From NCBI GenBank assembly GCA_937139495.1, contig CAKZQC010000047.1, positions 62,001 through 126,000 of the forward strand: 64,000 bases of DNA, in the 5' to 3' direction. This DNA is from an uncultured Saprospiraceae bacterium (GTDB lineage: Bacteria > Bacteroidota > Bacteroidia > Chitinophagales > Saprospiraceae). Shown here piece by piece: positions 26,661 to 35,930 of the stretch (its first letter is position 1; each line of letters begins with the position of its first letter). Below the pieces are notes generated by a model that was not told the DNA's origin, did not search any database, and worked only from the letters and a program-made list of their open reading frames with translations. A program made the position numbers and the translations under genes.

Positions 26661-27197
26661 ATGATACTTTCCGACAAAGAAATACTGAAAGAAATAGAAA
26701 GCAAACAAATCGTTATTGAGCCGTTTGACAGAACCTGTCTAGGGACGAACTCTTATGATGTGCATTTGGGCAAATATCTAGCGACTTACACCAATCGCAT
26801 CTTAGATGCCAAACAGCACAACCCTATCGAAACCTTTGAGATACCCGAAGAAGGTTTTGTATTGCAAGCTGGAATCCTGTATTTGGGGGTCACCTTGGAA
26901 TATACCGAAACGCATAATACCGTGCCTTTCCTAGAAGGAAAATCGAGCGTAGGGCGTTTGGGTATCGACATTCACGCCACCGCTGGCAAAGGCGATGTTG
27001 GCTTTTGCAATACTTGGACATTGGAGATTTCTTGTACGCACCCTGTCCGTATTTATGCGGGTATGCCCATCGGGCAATTAATTTATTTTAAGGTAGCTGG
27101 CGAAATTGAAAATTATTACAACAAAAAAATAAATGCCAAGTATAACGAGCGGACTATCATGCCCGTAGAATCCATGATGTGGAAAAATAAATTCTAA
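26661..27197 (+). CDS. dcd: dCTP deaminase
   Basis: A 178-residue enzyme of the Dcd/dUTPase fold that deaminates dCTP to dUTP (or further to dUMP in bifunctional forms), feeding dTTP synthesis. Motifs: NSYDVHLG near residue 31, FLEGKSSVGRLG near 92 with the substrate-binding Ser-Ser-x-x-Arg, and NTWTLEISC near 115 with the catalytic Glu. Length is normal (about 180). It is followed by a terminator. It pairs functionally with nrdAB at 40-44 kb. Confidence 0.92.
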   Translation: MILSDKEILKEIESKQIVIEPFDRTCLGTNSYDVHLGKYLATYTNRILDAKQHNPIETFEIPEEGFVLQAGILYLGVTLEYTETHNTVPFLEGKSSVGRLGIDIHATAGKGDVGFCNTWTLEISCTHPVRIYAGMPIGQLIYFKVAGEIENYYNKKINAKYNERTIMPVESMMWKNKF

Positions 27198-27198
27198 C

Positions 27199-27253
27199 AA
27201 AATACTCTTTGTAAGAACGTGGACATAAGAGCGTATCTAAAGAGTATTTTTTT
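27199..27253 (+). terminator. Intrinsic terminator after dcd
   Basis: AAAATACTCTTT (27199-27210) pairs perfectly with AAAGAGTATTTT (27239-27250), followed by T residues. The 28-base loop contains one copy of the dispersed motif AAGAGCGTATCTAAA. Confidence 0.75.
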
Positions 27254-27326
27254 GTTACAATTTCGCTTATCGCAATTTTTTAGCGATACAAAAACCGCTT
27301 AATTTTAAATCCTTGGTGCTTTTGTT

Positions 27327-27334
27327 TACCTTTG
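27327..27334 (+). promoter_or_regulatory. Putative -7 box of the second ABC-F gene
   Basis: TACCTTTG matches TAnnTTTG exactly, 19 bases before the ATG. No clear -33 element is seen. Confidence 0.5.
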
Positions 27335-27353
27335 CACCAAAATCATAAGGAAT

Positions 27354-29285
27354 ATGTTGAGTATTAGTAATATTGGAGTAAAGTATGGTGATAGAAATGT
27401 TTTGGATAACATTTCGTTTGCAATTAAAGATGGTGACCGTTTAGGTCTAGTAGGTAAGAATGGCGCGGGGAAATCGACTTTGCTCAAAATTATTGCCAAT
27501 CACACCTCTCCTCATGAGGGTTCTATTGCTCGCCCAAAGGGCAGCACGGTTGGTTTTTTGCATCAAGATATGAGTTTGCCCAAGGGCAAAACTGTCATGC
27601 AAGAAACCTTGAGCGTACTCGAAGAAGTAAAAACACTAGAAGCAGAGATAGAAGATGTCAATCAGCAGATAGAAACTCGTACCGACTACGAAAGTGAGTC
27701 CTACTTGGACCTATTCAATCAGATAGAGGAACTCAACGAGCGATATCGCATGATGGGCGGACAGACCATAGAAGCCGACGCTCAAAAGATATTGACAGGT
27801 TTGGGTTTCATGCTCAAAGATTTTGATCGCTTGACCGATGAGTTTAGTGGCGGTTGGCAAATGCGTATTGAGCTTACCAAAATGCTATTGAAAAATCCAG
27901 ATTATCTGCTACTTGATGAACCGACCAATCACTTGGATATTGAGTCTATTATTTGGCTCGAAAAGTTTTTGGAGACTTACGAAGGTTCTGTTATCGTGAT
28001 TTCGCATGATAAGACGTTCTTGGACAACGTCACCAATAGAACGATTGAGATTGAATTGGGTAATATTTATGATTACAAATCCAATTATAGCCGCTACTTA
28101 GTATTGCGTGCCGAACGTAGAGAGCAGCTACAAAGTGCTTACGAAAATCAACAAAAAGAGATTGCTCGCAAAGAGCGTCTGGTAGAAAAATTTAGAGCGA
28201 AAGCGACCAAAGCCAAAATGGCTCAATCGCTGATGAAAGAGCTCAAACGTATGGACGTAATCGAGGTTGATGTGTCTGATGGTTCTAAGATGAAATTGCG
28301 TTTTGATCCTGCTCCTCGTGCTGGCGAAATGGTCGTAGAGGTCAAGAAAGTATCTAAGTCTTACGGTAATTTGCATGTATTAAATGAAGTAGATTTGGAA
28401 ATCATCAGAGGTGATAAAGTCGCTTTTGTAGGGAAAAATGGCGAAGGAAAATCCACCTTAACTAAAATTATACTTGGCGACATTCAGGCTAAAGGGCATA
28501 TCAAATTGGGTCATAATGTCCAAGTGGGCTATTATGCTCAGAATCAAGCCGAAACGCTAAATCCTAAATTGACTGTTCTGCAAACGATTGAGTTGAACTC
28601 TCCAGAAGAAAAAAGAACACAATTAAGAAGCGTTTTGGGTTCGTTCTTATTTTCGGGCGAAGACGTGGACAAAAAAGTATCCGTACTTTCGGGTGGAGAG
28701 CGAGCCAGATTAGCGATGGCGTGCATGATGCTTCGCCCTATCAACTTGCTCGTACTCGATGAGCCGACCAATCACTTGGATATTCGTTCCAAAGATGTAT
28801 TGAAGCAGGCAATCGCTGACTATGATGGCACTTTGATTATTGTATCGCATGATAGAGATTTCTTGGAAGGCTTGACCGATAAGGTCATCGAATTTAATGA
28901 GAAGAAACTAAAAACTTATTTGGGCGATGTTCAGTATTTCTTGAAAAAACGTGACTTGAATAACTTCCGTGATGTATCGCTCGGAAAAGAAGGTGATTCG
29001 GTGGTAGCTACCACGCTCGCCAAACCAAAAGTAGAAAAAGTAAAAGATAAGGATTACCAAAATAAATTGCGCCAGCTACAGAAAGAAGAACAAACCGCAG
29101 AGCGTCGTGTAAGTCGTCTAGAAGACGATATTGCGAAAGCGGAGAAAAAAATGGCAGATATGAACACTTTCGGTACACCGGAATATGACAAAGCCGTAGA
29201 AAAATATAATCAAGCACAATCCAAACTCGAAGAAGCCATGGAAACATGGGAAAAAGCGACGATGGCATTGGAGGATTTTGAGTAA
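27354..29285 (+). CDS. ABC-F family ATPase (YheS/EttA-like)
   Basis: A 643-residue soluble tandem ABC ATPase, the second ABC-F in this window. Walker A: GKNGAGKST (about 36-44) and GKNGEGKST (about 361-369). Signatures: EFSGGWQMRIEL and LSGGERARLAMA; Walker B LDEPTNHLD in both halves. The linker region lies around residues 240-320. C-terminal acidic/basic coiled coil from about 560 to 640. The FSGGWQ signature in the first half is as in the YheS group. Translation-related role likely. Confidence 0.92.
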   Translation: MLSISNIGVKYGDRNVLDNISFAIKDGDRLGLVGKNGAGKSTLLKIIANHTSPHEGSIARPKGSTVGFLHQDMSLPKGKTVMQETLSVLEEVKTLEAEIEDVNQQIETRTDYESESYLDLFNQIEELNERYRMMGGQTIEADAQKILTGLGFMLKDFDRLTDEFSGGWQMRIELTKMLLKNPDYLLLDEPTNHLDIESIIWLEKFLETYEGSVIVISHDKTFLDNVTNRTIEIELGNIYDYKSNYSRYLVLRAERREQLQSAYENQQKEIARKERLVEKFRAKATKAKMAQSLMKELKRMDVIEVDVSDGSKMKLRFDPAPRAGEMVVEVKKVSKSYGNLHVLNEVDLEIIRGDKVAFVGKNGEGKSTLTKIILGDIQAKGHIKLGHNVQVGYYAQNQAETLNPKLTVLQTIELNSPEEKRTQLRSVLGSFLFSGEDVDKKVSVLSGGERARLAMACMMLRPINLLVLDEPTNHLDIRSKDVLKQAIADYDGTLIIVSHDRDFLEGLTDKVIEFNEKKLKTYLGDVQYFLKKRDLNNFRDVSLGKEGDSVVATTLAKPKVEKVKDKDYQNKLRQLQKEEQTAERRVSRLEDDIAKAEKKMADMNTFGTPEYDKAVEKYNQAQSKLEEAMETWEKATMALEDFE

Positions 29286-29343
29286 AAAAAATCCTTAATT
29301 GCATAGCAATAATATACTGTTCAAAGTAGTACTTCTGATTGCT

Positions 29344-29382
29344 AAAAATGGTGACTACCTCAAAAGGCAGTCACCATTTTTT
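29344..29382 (+). terminator. Intrinsic terminator after the second ABC-F gene
   Basis: A perfect 13-bp stem, AAAAATGGTGACT (29344-29356) with AGTCACCATTTTT (29369-29381), ending in T. Confidence 0.85.
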
Positions 29383-29420
29383 AATTAAACAGCACTATTT
29401 CTAACTTTTAAAACTATCGC

Positions 29421-30074
29421 ATGTTCTCCAAAAACACTTTATTTCTACTTAGTTGTTTAGTGCTATTATTCGCAGCTTGTCAGCCAGACAAAACAACAAC
29501 CGATACGCCTGTCCTTTTGGATGTCGAATACCTCAACGCGACCGACTCGCTCGTATTGAATTGGCTGCACGAAACCGAAAAAAAGCCTACACGTTATCCG
29601 TTTGAAGTATGGACAGCACAGACAGTTTATCCCTACCAAAATATATTAGAAACAAAAGAAGTAGTCCATATTACAGGCTACAGCAAAGCAGGATTTAAAG
29701 GCAGTCCGTCTGCTATTTATGATAGTTTGGCGGTTTTGGTACTAGAATACCAAGATAAAAATGCTGCTAGAGATGCTTTTGAACGCTATACTGGAACGGC
29801 TCTATTGTCTGCCATTCCGCAACAGCGCCCTCGTGGAAAATACAGAGCCATTGCTACTTCTTACGAAGGTGATTTTATGCTTTGGCAAGACCAATATGTC
29901 TATCGATTAGTTGGCAAATGTATTCGTCATAGTCATGAATTATCTTGGCGAAACTATCAGCGTTCGTTCATCAAGTCCATGCAATTAAAATTGCCTGTCA
30001 CAGGACTTGTTAGCGATTGCTTGACTCCAAAATATAGTCTTTATGAAATAAAAACAGTAGATTATGTTGACTAA
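29421..30074 (+). CDS. Lipoprotein of a tandem paralogous pair (A)
   Basis: A 217-residue lipoprotein (lipobox FAAC at residues 17-20), family not recognised. Core segment LAVLVLEYQDKNAARDAFERY, then a phrase YEGDFMLWQDQYVYRLVGKC, then LSWRNYQRSFIKSM, aligns with the lipoprotein at 30636-31364 (LFVLEYQQEAAAKIAFDSL, YNGGFLVQHQQYIFSIAKTC, LPWSKYEPLFLHRM). Two Cys in the C-terminal part are conserved between the two. Its last 11 bases overlap the next gene. Confidence 0.75.
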   Translation: MFSKNTLFLLSCLVLLFAACQPDKTTTDTPVLLDVEYLNATDSLVLNWLHETEKKPTRYPFEVWTAQTVYPYQNILETKEVVHITGYSKAGFKGSPSAIYDSLAVLVLEYQDKNAARDAFERYTGTALLSAIPQQRPRGKYRAIATSYEGDFMLWQDQYVYRLVGKCIRHSHELSWRNYQRSFIKSMQLKLPVTGLVSDCLTPKYSLYEIKTVDYVD

Positions 30075-30624
30075 AATAGAATTGTATCACTGGCTTGTTT
30101 TTCACCCAAAAAACAAGCTTACCCTTAGTCGCTATAGCTTATACAGTGCTATTTTAATATTTTTGATTAGCCTTACTACGGGTTCTGCTATTTTCATCAC
30201 TTTTGCCGTTCTTTTTCTGATAGCCTCTAGTATTTTTTTCTTTGTAGTAATGAATACTAAAGGTGCAAAGTTTGCGATTTACAAGCTTGATACTGACAAG
30301 TACAGTGTCGAATTTACAGGCAAAGATTTGAACCAGGTATTACAAGAAGGGTTGAAATATCGCATTTGGTCTAGTATAGATTACACCCAAAAGAATCGAG
30401 TAAAATACAAAAAACTCTGGATTACATTTTCGGCTAATGATGGTACAGATTTTATACTTTCTGCCCATAGCGGCTACAATCTTTATCATAAAAGTGGCGT
30501 ACCTGAATGGGGTGATTTTTCAGAAAAGCATTTGGATTTTTCAGGAGTCCTTCATTTGAGTTTAGAACAATTACTGCGGATACGGGCGGTATTAGAGAAA
30601 ACAATGATTCCAGCAACTCTATAA
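30064..30624 (+). CDS. Membrane protein between two paralogous lipoproteins
   Basis: A 186-residue protein with two hydrophobic segments (about residues 22-65) and a hydrophilic C-terminal region of about 110 residues, facing the cytosol or the periplasm. No family recognised. It overlaps the preceding lipoprotein gene by 11 bases and precedes the paralogous lipoprotein by 11 bases, so the three are probably co-expressed. Confidence 0.7.
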   Translation: MLTKIELYHWLVFHPKNKLTLSRYSLYSAILIFLISLTTGSAIFITFAVLFLIASSIFFFVVMNTKGAKFAIYKLDTDKYSVEFTGKDLNQVLQEGLKYRIWSSIDYTQKNRVKYKKLWITFSANDGTDFILSAHSGYNLYHKSGVPEWGDFSEKHLDFSGVLHLSLEQLLRIRAVLEKTMIPATL

Positions 30625-30635
30625 AAACAAATTTC

Positions 30636-31364
30636 ATGAAAAATTTACTCCTCTTATTTATTCCTTTTCTGCTAGTTGCTTGTGAGCAATATAGAGCCTC
30701 CGCTCCTGTCGTGATGACCACACAAGCGGATAGTATTGCGACCGATTCGAGTCAATCGACCGCTTTGATCAAAATACCTGCGGAGGTGGAGGTTAATCAA
30801 GATTCTTTGATTAGAGATTGGGCAGCCTTTTTGAGAGGCAACGACACTTTTCGTTACGATTTCTTGCCCAAAATGGACAAAAAAATAACTTATTTGAAGG
30901 AGTTGCAAAGCTCCAAAGAGCTTGTTCGTATGTATGCCTATGGTTCGCCAGCGTACAAGAAATATAACAAAGTAGGCTATCATTCAACCTTCGATCTTTT
31001 TGTATTGGAATACCAACAAGAAGCTGCCGCCAAAATTGCATTTGACAGCTTAATAGCAGCTACTCAATATCTTGTAGCACCAGCAGCCGACGGCATTATT
31101 CATAACGACCAACAATACATACACGTACTGAATTTCGACCCCTATAATGGTGGTTTTTTGGTGCAACACCAACAATATATTTTTAGTATCGCCAAAACTT
31201 GTGCTGGTAATCCTATCAATTTGCCATGGTCAAAATATGAACCTTTGTTTTTGCATCGTATGGGCATAGCTTCTCCAGCAACGACCATCACCTCCAACTG
31301 TGGTGACCTTCGATTTGAAATCAAAGAATTGACTTATGATTCCTTAATACTGGATTCCAAGTAA
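30636..31364 (+). CDS. Lipoprotein of a tandem paralogous pair (B)
   Basis: A 242-residue lipoprotein (lipobox LVAC at residues 13-16) that shares the C-terminal two-thirds pattern of the lipoprotein at 29421-30074. The N-terminal 60 residues differ. Function unknown. Its 3' end overlaps the convergent FKBP gene by 21 bases, and there is no room for a terminator between them. Confidence 0.75.
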   Translation: MKNLLLLFIPFLLVACEQYRASAPVVMTTQADSIATDSSQSTALIKIPAEVEVNQDSLIRDWAAFLRGNDTFRYDFLPKMDKKITYLKELQSSKELVRMYAYGSPAYKKYNKVGYHSTFDLFVLEYQQEAAAKIAFDSLIAATQYLVAPAADGIIHNDQQYIHVLNFDPYNGGFLVQHQQYIFSIAKTCAGNPINLPWSKYEPLFLHRMGIASPATTITSNCGDLRFEIKELTYDSLILDSK

Positions 31365-31826
31365 TTCGACCTCAAAAATCAAGGTAGCACCGCCAGGGAT
31401 AGAACCCGTAGAGCGAGTTCCGTATGCCAAATTGTAAGGAATATATAAACGCCATTTGGAGCCTACAGGCATCATTGGCAAGGCTTCTTGCCAACCTTTG
31501 ATAACGGCATTGACAGGAAACGTAGCAGGCATGCCACGTTCTACAGAACTATCAAATACTTTTCCGCTAATCAATGTTCCGTGATAGTGTGTCGTCACCT
31601 TGTCGCTAGAAGCAGGACGGTCGCCCTCTCCTGCTACCAATATTTCGTATTGCATACCGCTCGGCAATTCGATTACGCCTTCTCTCTCGGCATTTTGAGC
31701 CAAAAAGATACGTCCAGCCTCTATATTCTTTTGAATTTTCTTTTTGTCGCCTGATTGTCCTTGCAATACCATATTGGTCAATAGTAAAATGACGATGACA
31801 GCAAGTCCCGTATAAAGCATGTTCAT
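31344..31826 (-). CDS. FKBP-type peptidyl-prolyl isomerase
   Basis: A 160-residue protein with an N-terminal membrane anchor or uncleaved signal (about residues 5-23), a short basic/helical linker and an FKBP domain: VTTHYHGTLISGKVFDSS, then VIKGWQEALPMMPVGSKWRLYIPYNLAYG, then the final strand ATLIFEVELLGI. Catalyses cis-trans isomerisation of X-Pro bonds in periplasmic proteins. Length matches minimal Mip/FkpA-like forms of Bacteroidota. Confidence 0.92.
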   Translation of the reverse strand: MNMLYTGLAVIVILLLTNMVLQGQSGDKKKIQKNIEAGRIFLAQNAEREGVIELPSGMQYEILVAGEGDRPASSDKVTTHYHGTLISGKVFDSSVERGMPATFPVNAVIKGWQEALPMMPVGSKWRLYIPYNLAYGTRSTGSIPGGATLIFEVELLGIQY

Positions 31827-31931
31827 TTTTATAATATTTTATTAGCAATAATTTGAATAAATATTGCCGTGAGATTTCACCAAAATAAATGAAATTTTAG
31901 CCGATTGCGTGCGATACCATCAAAATAGCCG

Positions 31932-31939
31932 TAACTTTG
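31932..31939 (+). promoter_or_regulatory. Putative -7 box of rlmF
   Basis: TAACTTTG fits TAnnTTTG, 51 bases before the rlmF ATG. A TTG at 31905-31907 could be the -33 part. Confidence 0.5.
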
Positions 31940-31990
31940 CAGCTCAATAGCAGTACACAATCAACAAGAAGTAATCAAAAATAGGCTTTT

Positions 31991-32965
31991 ATGGCAAACG
32001 ACAGAAAGAAAACCCGAATAAAAAACGCATTACACCCACAAAATAAACATTTGGACGGCTACGACTTTGAGTCGTTAATCACTTATTGCCCTGCTTTGGA
32101 GGCCCATTTGGTTACCAATCCCTACAATAATCGTACAACAATCCCCTTTGCTAATCCTGAGGCGGTTTTGTTGCTCAATCAAGCATTGCTCCAAAAGCAT
32201 TATCATATCAATGATTGGCAATTGCCAGAAGGCTACCTCTGCCCACCTATCCCAGGGCGTGCCGATTACCTCTATTATATATCAGAACTATTGGCGGAAG
32301 ATAATGCTCAACGTAGATATACTGTCCCCAAAGGCGAAAATATTACTTGCTTGGATGTTGGGACTGGAGCGAATTTAGTTTATCCCCTGCTAGGGAATGC
32401 GTTGTTTGGTTGGTCATTCACGGCAAGTGACATTGACAGCGTAGCATTAGACAATGCGGCAAGCATCATCGAGAAAAATGAACATCTAAAAGGTAAAATA
32501 ACGCTTCGTAAGCAAGAGAACGACCACTCTATTTTCAAGGGAATTATTGAAGAAAATGAGCGTTTTGATATGGTGATTTGCAATCCACCTTTCCATAGTT
32601 CGGCAGAAGAGGCACGAGCGAGCAACCGCCGTAAGGTCAACAATCTAAATCCGAATAAAAACGTAAAAGCAGTGCGTAATTTTGGTGGACAATCCAATGA
32701 GCTTTTCTGCGAAGGTGGCGAATTGCAATTCATCAAAAACATGATTGCAGAAAGTCCGAACCATGCAACCAATTGTTTTTGGTTTACGACTTTGGTATCT
32801 AAACAAGGACACCTCAATCAACTACAAGAAGCGCTACACCAGACCAATCCTACACAGGTAGAAGTTATAGATATGGGACAAGGCAATAAGCGTAGCCGCA
32901 TACTTTGTTGGTCCTACCTCAACGACAAACAACGAGCCAGTTGGATGGCTTCTCGCTGGCGATAG
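31991..32965 (+). CDS. rlmF: 23S rRNA m6A1618 methyltransferase
   Basis: A 324-residue SAM-dependent RNA adenine-N6 methyltransferase. Family hallmarks are LHPQNKHLDGYDF near residue 14, PIPGRADYLYYISELL near 89, the SAM-binding GTGANLVYPLLG near 123, and the catalytic NPPFHSS near 196. RlmF modifies A1618 in helix 60 of 23S rRNA. Length matches E. coli RlmF (308). Followed by two hairpins. Confidence 0.94.
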   Translation: MANDRKKTRIKNALHPQNKHLDGYDFESLITYCPALEAHLVTNPYNNRTTIPFANPEAVLLLNQALLQKHYHINDWQLPEGYLCPPIPGRADYLYYISELLAEDNAQRRYTVPKGENITCLDVGTGANLVYPLLGNALFGWSFTASDIDSVALDNAASIIEKNEHLKGKITLRKQENDHSIFKGIIEENERFDMVICNPPFHSSAEEARASNRRKVNNLNPNKNVKAVRNFGGQSNELFCEGGELQFIKNMIAESPNHATNCFWFTTLVSKQGHLNQLQEALHQTNPTQVEVIDMGQGNKRSRILCWSYLNDKQRASWMASRWR

Positions 32966-32996
32966 ATTGAACTTAGTATTACCTAAACTGTTGGCT

Positions 32997-33024
32997 ATAC
33001 TAAAGACACAATTGTCTTTAGTAT
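32997..33024 (+). terminator. First hairpin downstream of rlmF
   Basis: A perfect 12-bp stem ATACTAAAGACA-caat-TGTCTTTAGTAT (32997-33024). No T-run follows; probably an mRNA 3' stabiliser rather than the release site. Confidence 0.5.
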
Positions 33025-33027
33025 TAC

Positions 33028-33067
33028 GAAGGTGTTCAAAACGTAACCGCACATTTTGGACACCTTC
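33028..33067 (+). terminator. Second hairpin downstream of rlmF
   Basis: GAAGGTGTTCAAAA (33028-33041) pairs with TTTTGGACACCTTC (33054-33067); the one imperfect pair is U-G in plus-strand RNA. A T-rich stretch comes later, at 33077. Confidence 0.6.
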
Positions 33068-33104
33068 TGTTATGGCTTTTGCCGAATAGAATTAGTGAAG
33101 ATTT

Positions 33105-34889
33105 ATGAGAGAATTAGCACACCTAAATAAGTATTTTTTAAAGTACAAATGGCGCTTTCTGCTAGGAATTATTTTTGTAGCCGTTTCTAATTATTTCCGA
33201 GTATTACAACCGCAGGTTATTCGATATGCCTTAGATTTGGTGGTCGATAATATCACGCTGTACGATTTGTTCAACAATTTTGATTTGCAAACAAAATTGT
33301 ACGATAATTTGGGTAAGACGCTGCTATTTTTTGGCGGTTTGGCTATTCTTTTTGCTATTCTAATGGGCGTATTCATGTACTTCATGCGACAAACATTGAT
33401 TGTGATGTCAAGGCTTATTGAGTATGACTTGCGCAATGAAATATTCAAGCATTACGAAGTACTCACCCTCTCGTTCTACAAGAAAAACAATACGGGCGAC
33501 TTGATGGCACGCATCACCGAAGATGTCAATAAAGTACGAATGTACTTAGGACCTGCGGTCATGTACTCCGTCAATTTGGTGGTCTTGTGTATCATGGTTA
33601 TTTATTCGATGATACAGGTTAGTCCTACGCTCACGCTGTACTCCTTGATTCCACTGCCTATTTTGTCGATTTCCATCTATTATGTGACTAATATTATCAA
33701 TAAAAAAAGCGAACGCATACAGGCACAATTATCGGTACTCAACTCCCTTTCTCAAGAAGTCTATTCGGGCATACGAGTCGTCAAATCTTATGGACAAGAA
33801 GAAGAAATGGGCGAGTTTTTTGCGGAAGAAACCAACGTTTTTATGGATAAATCGTTGGAGCTGGCAAAGGTAGATGCTTTTTTTCGCCCCTTGATGATTA
33901 TCTTGATTGGAGCGAGTACAATTATTAGCATTTACGTCAGTGGTTTGTTGATGAATACAGGCGAAATAACGGCTGGAAATATTGCTGAATTTATTATTTA
34001 CATCAATATGCTGACCTGGCCCGTCACCTCTATTGGTTGGGTTGCCTCTATTATTCAGCGTGCTGCCGCTTCTCAGAAACGTATCAATCAATTTTTGCAA
34101 ACAGAACCTGATATCAAACCCAATCCCCAAGCTCCTATTATTCCTATCAAAGGAAATATTGAGTTTAAAAATGTTTCGTTTACATATCCCGATACCAATA
34201 TCTTGGGAACAAAAAGCATGAGTTTTGAGCTCAAAGCAGGACAAAAAATGGCAATTGTAGGGCGGACAGGTTCTGGCAAAACGACTATCGCCGATTTGAT
34301 TTTGAGAATGTACGATGCCGACACTGGAAGTATCTTGATAGATGGCAAACCAATAGCCGAACACAATTTGGCACACCTTCGAGCGTCTATCGCTTACGTG
34401 CCACAAGATGTATTTTTGTTCTCGGACGATATTTACAATAATATTTCCTTTGGGAAAACTGATGCGACCAAAGAGCAAATAAAAGCGTATGCCAAACACG
34501 CTGCTGTTTATGAAGACATTATGAGTTTGCCCCAACAGTTTGACACCATTGTAGGCGAACGAGGCGTGACTCTTTCGGGCGGACAAAAACAGCGTATTTC
34601 TATTGCTCGTGCCTTGATCAAAGAACCTGATATTATATTGCTTGATGATTGCCTTTCGGCTGTCGATACCATGACGGAAGCCAAAATAACGGGCTATCTG
34701 AATACGGCTTGTGCCGACAAAACGACGATTATTATTACGCATCGCTTATACACCGCTCTAGAGTTTGATAAAATAATAGTGGTGGACGATAGCGAAATTG
34801 TGGCGGTAGGAACGCACAAAGAACTCATGCAGCAAGAAGGCTATTACAAGGACATTTACGAAAGTCAGAAAGTAGAACAGGTTGAGTAG
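33105..34889 (+). CDS. ABC exporter, MsbA/LmrA-type half-transporter
   Basis: A 594-residue protein with a six-helix membrane domain (about residues 15-310) fused to an ABC ATPase. Walker A GRTGSGKTT near 386, signature LSGGQKQRISIARAL near 490, Walker B IILLDD near 512, then D-loop SAVD. Such proteins form homo- or heterodimers and export lipids or drugs. The neighbours (a hydrolase and an LpxL-like acyltransferase) are compatible with lipid A or envelope lipid flipping, but msbA identity is not proven. Confidence 0.9.
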   Translation: MRELAHLNKYFLKYKWRFLLGIIFVAVSNYFRVLQPQVIRYALDLVVDNITLYDLFNNFDLQTKLYDNLGKTLLFFGGLAILFAILMGVFMYFMRQTLIVMSRLIEYDLRNEIFKHYEVLTLSFYKKNNTGDLMARITEDVNKVRMYLGPAVMYSVNLVVLCIMVIYSMIQVSPTLTLYSLIPLPILSISIYYVTNIINKKSERIQAQLSVLNSLSQEVYSGIRVVKSYGQEEEMGEFFAEETNVFMDKSLELAKVDAFFRPLMIILIGASTIISIYVSGLLMNTGEITAGNIAEFIIYINMLTWPVTSIGWVASIIQRAAASQKRINQFLQTEPDIKPNPQAPIIPIKGNIEFKNVSFTYPDTNILGTKSMSFELKAGQKMAIVGRTGSGKTTIADLILRMYDADTGSILIDGKPIAEHNLAHLRASIAYVPQDVFLFSDDIYNNISFGKTDATKEQIKAYAKHAAVYEDIMSLPQQFDTIVGERGVTLSGGQKQRISIARALIKEPDIILLDDCLSAVDTMTEAKITGYLNTACADKTTIIITHRLYTALEFDKIIVVDDSEIVAVGTHKELMQQEGYYKDIYESQKVEQVE

Positions 34890-34935
34890 TGCTTTATGAT
34901 AGATATTGAAGTTTTCATACAAAAACCAATAAAAC

Positions 34936-35904
34936 ATGACTCCTAATAAAATAACAGATGCTCTACTGGGCGTGGCGGTTGGCGATGCCGTAGGTGTACC
35001 GTTTGAGTTTCGTTCTACCTTGCAGATGCAGCAGCAGCCTGCTAAAGGTATGATTGAATTTGGTACGCACAACCAATTGGCTGGCACGTGGTCAGATGAT
35101 GCTTCTTTGACTTTTTGTTTAGCAGCTTCATTAGTTGAAGGCTATGATTTGCAAGACATTGCCAGCCGTTTTATACAGTGGCGAGACCAAGCCTATTGGT
35201 CGGCTAGAGGTACCGTATTCGATATTGGAATTACAACCAATAAAGCTATTAGTCGCCTTATTCCATTGGTCAAAAAAAATGACCTGGAAGGATTGCGACA
35301 GCTGCAACATAACGCACCCGAAAATGATAATGGCAACGGCTCGCTGATGCGAATTTTGCCCTTGCTTTTTTATATAAAAGGAAAAGATATTGCGACACAA
35401 TTTGCACTTATATGGGAAGTGTCGGCACTGACGCACCGCCATATTCGAGCAGCAATGAGCTGTTTGGTTTATCTCCGACTAGCGGAACATCTGCTAGCTG
35501 GCAAAGAAAAAACTGCCGCTTATCAAGCGATGCAGCAAGATATACTTGCCTTTTGGCAACAAATCAACTTTGATGCCGCAGAACAAGTACATTTCACGAA
35601 AGTGATACAGCAAAATATCTTGGATACGCCCAAAGGTGACCTCAGAACAGGTGGTTATGTGATAGAAGTACTCGAATCTAGTATTTGGTTTTTCTTGACC
35701 TGCAACGATTATGAGCAGACCATTTTGTCGATTATCAATCTAGGATACGATACCGATACTTCGGCGGCTATTGCAGGCGGATTGGCAGGTTTGTATTATG
35801 ATCAAGCTGGTATTCCAGCAATGTGGTTAGCCAAATTAGCTCGCTTAGAAGACATTGTACAGTTGGGACAAGACTTGGAAACTGCGTTAGCAAAGATTAA
35901 GTAA
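34936..35904 (+). CDS. ADP-ribosylglycohydrolase family protein
   Basis: A 322-residue protein of the DraG/ARH family, which removes ADP-ribose from proteins or hydrolyses related substrates using two Mg ions. Metal-ligand motifs are visible: GDAVGVPFE near residue 16, WSDDASL near 52 (family W[ST]DDT) and DTDTSAAIAGGLAG near 271. The substrate is unknown. It lies 46 bases after the ABC exporter gene and 26 before the acyltransferase gene, all on one strand. Confidence 0.9.
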   Translation: MTPNKITDALLGVAVGDAVGVPFEFRSTLQMQQQPAKGMIEFGTHNQLAGTWSDDASLTFCLAASLVEGYDLQDIASRFIQWRDQAYWSARGTVFDIGITTNKAISRLIPLVKKNDLEGLRQLQHNAPENDNGNGSLMRILPLLFYIKGKDIATQFALIWEVSALTHRHIRAAMSCLVYLRLAEHLLAGKEKTAAYQAMQQDILAFWQQINFDAAEQVHFTKVIQQNILDTPKGDLRTGGYVIEVLESSIWFFLTCNDYEQTILSIINLGYDTDTSAAIAGGLAGLYYDQAGIPAMWLAKLARLEDIVQLGQDLETALAKIK

Positions 35905-35930
35905 GTGGACAAAAATAATAAAATATTCCT

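Noticed and set aside
33729..34742. A 337-residue reading frame antisense to the ABC exporter gene
   Set aside because: It mirrors a strongly conserved ABC transporter in the opposite strand, has no recognisable motif and is Asn/Arg/Phe-rich as expected from a shadow frame.
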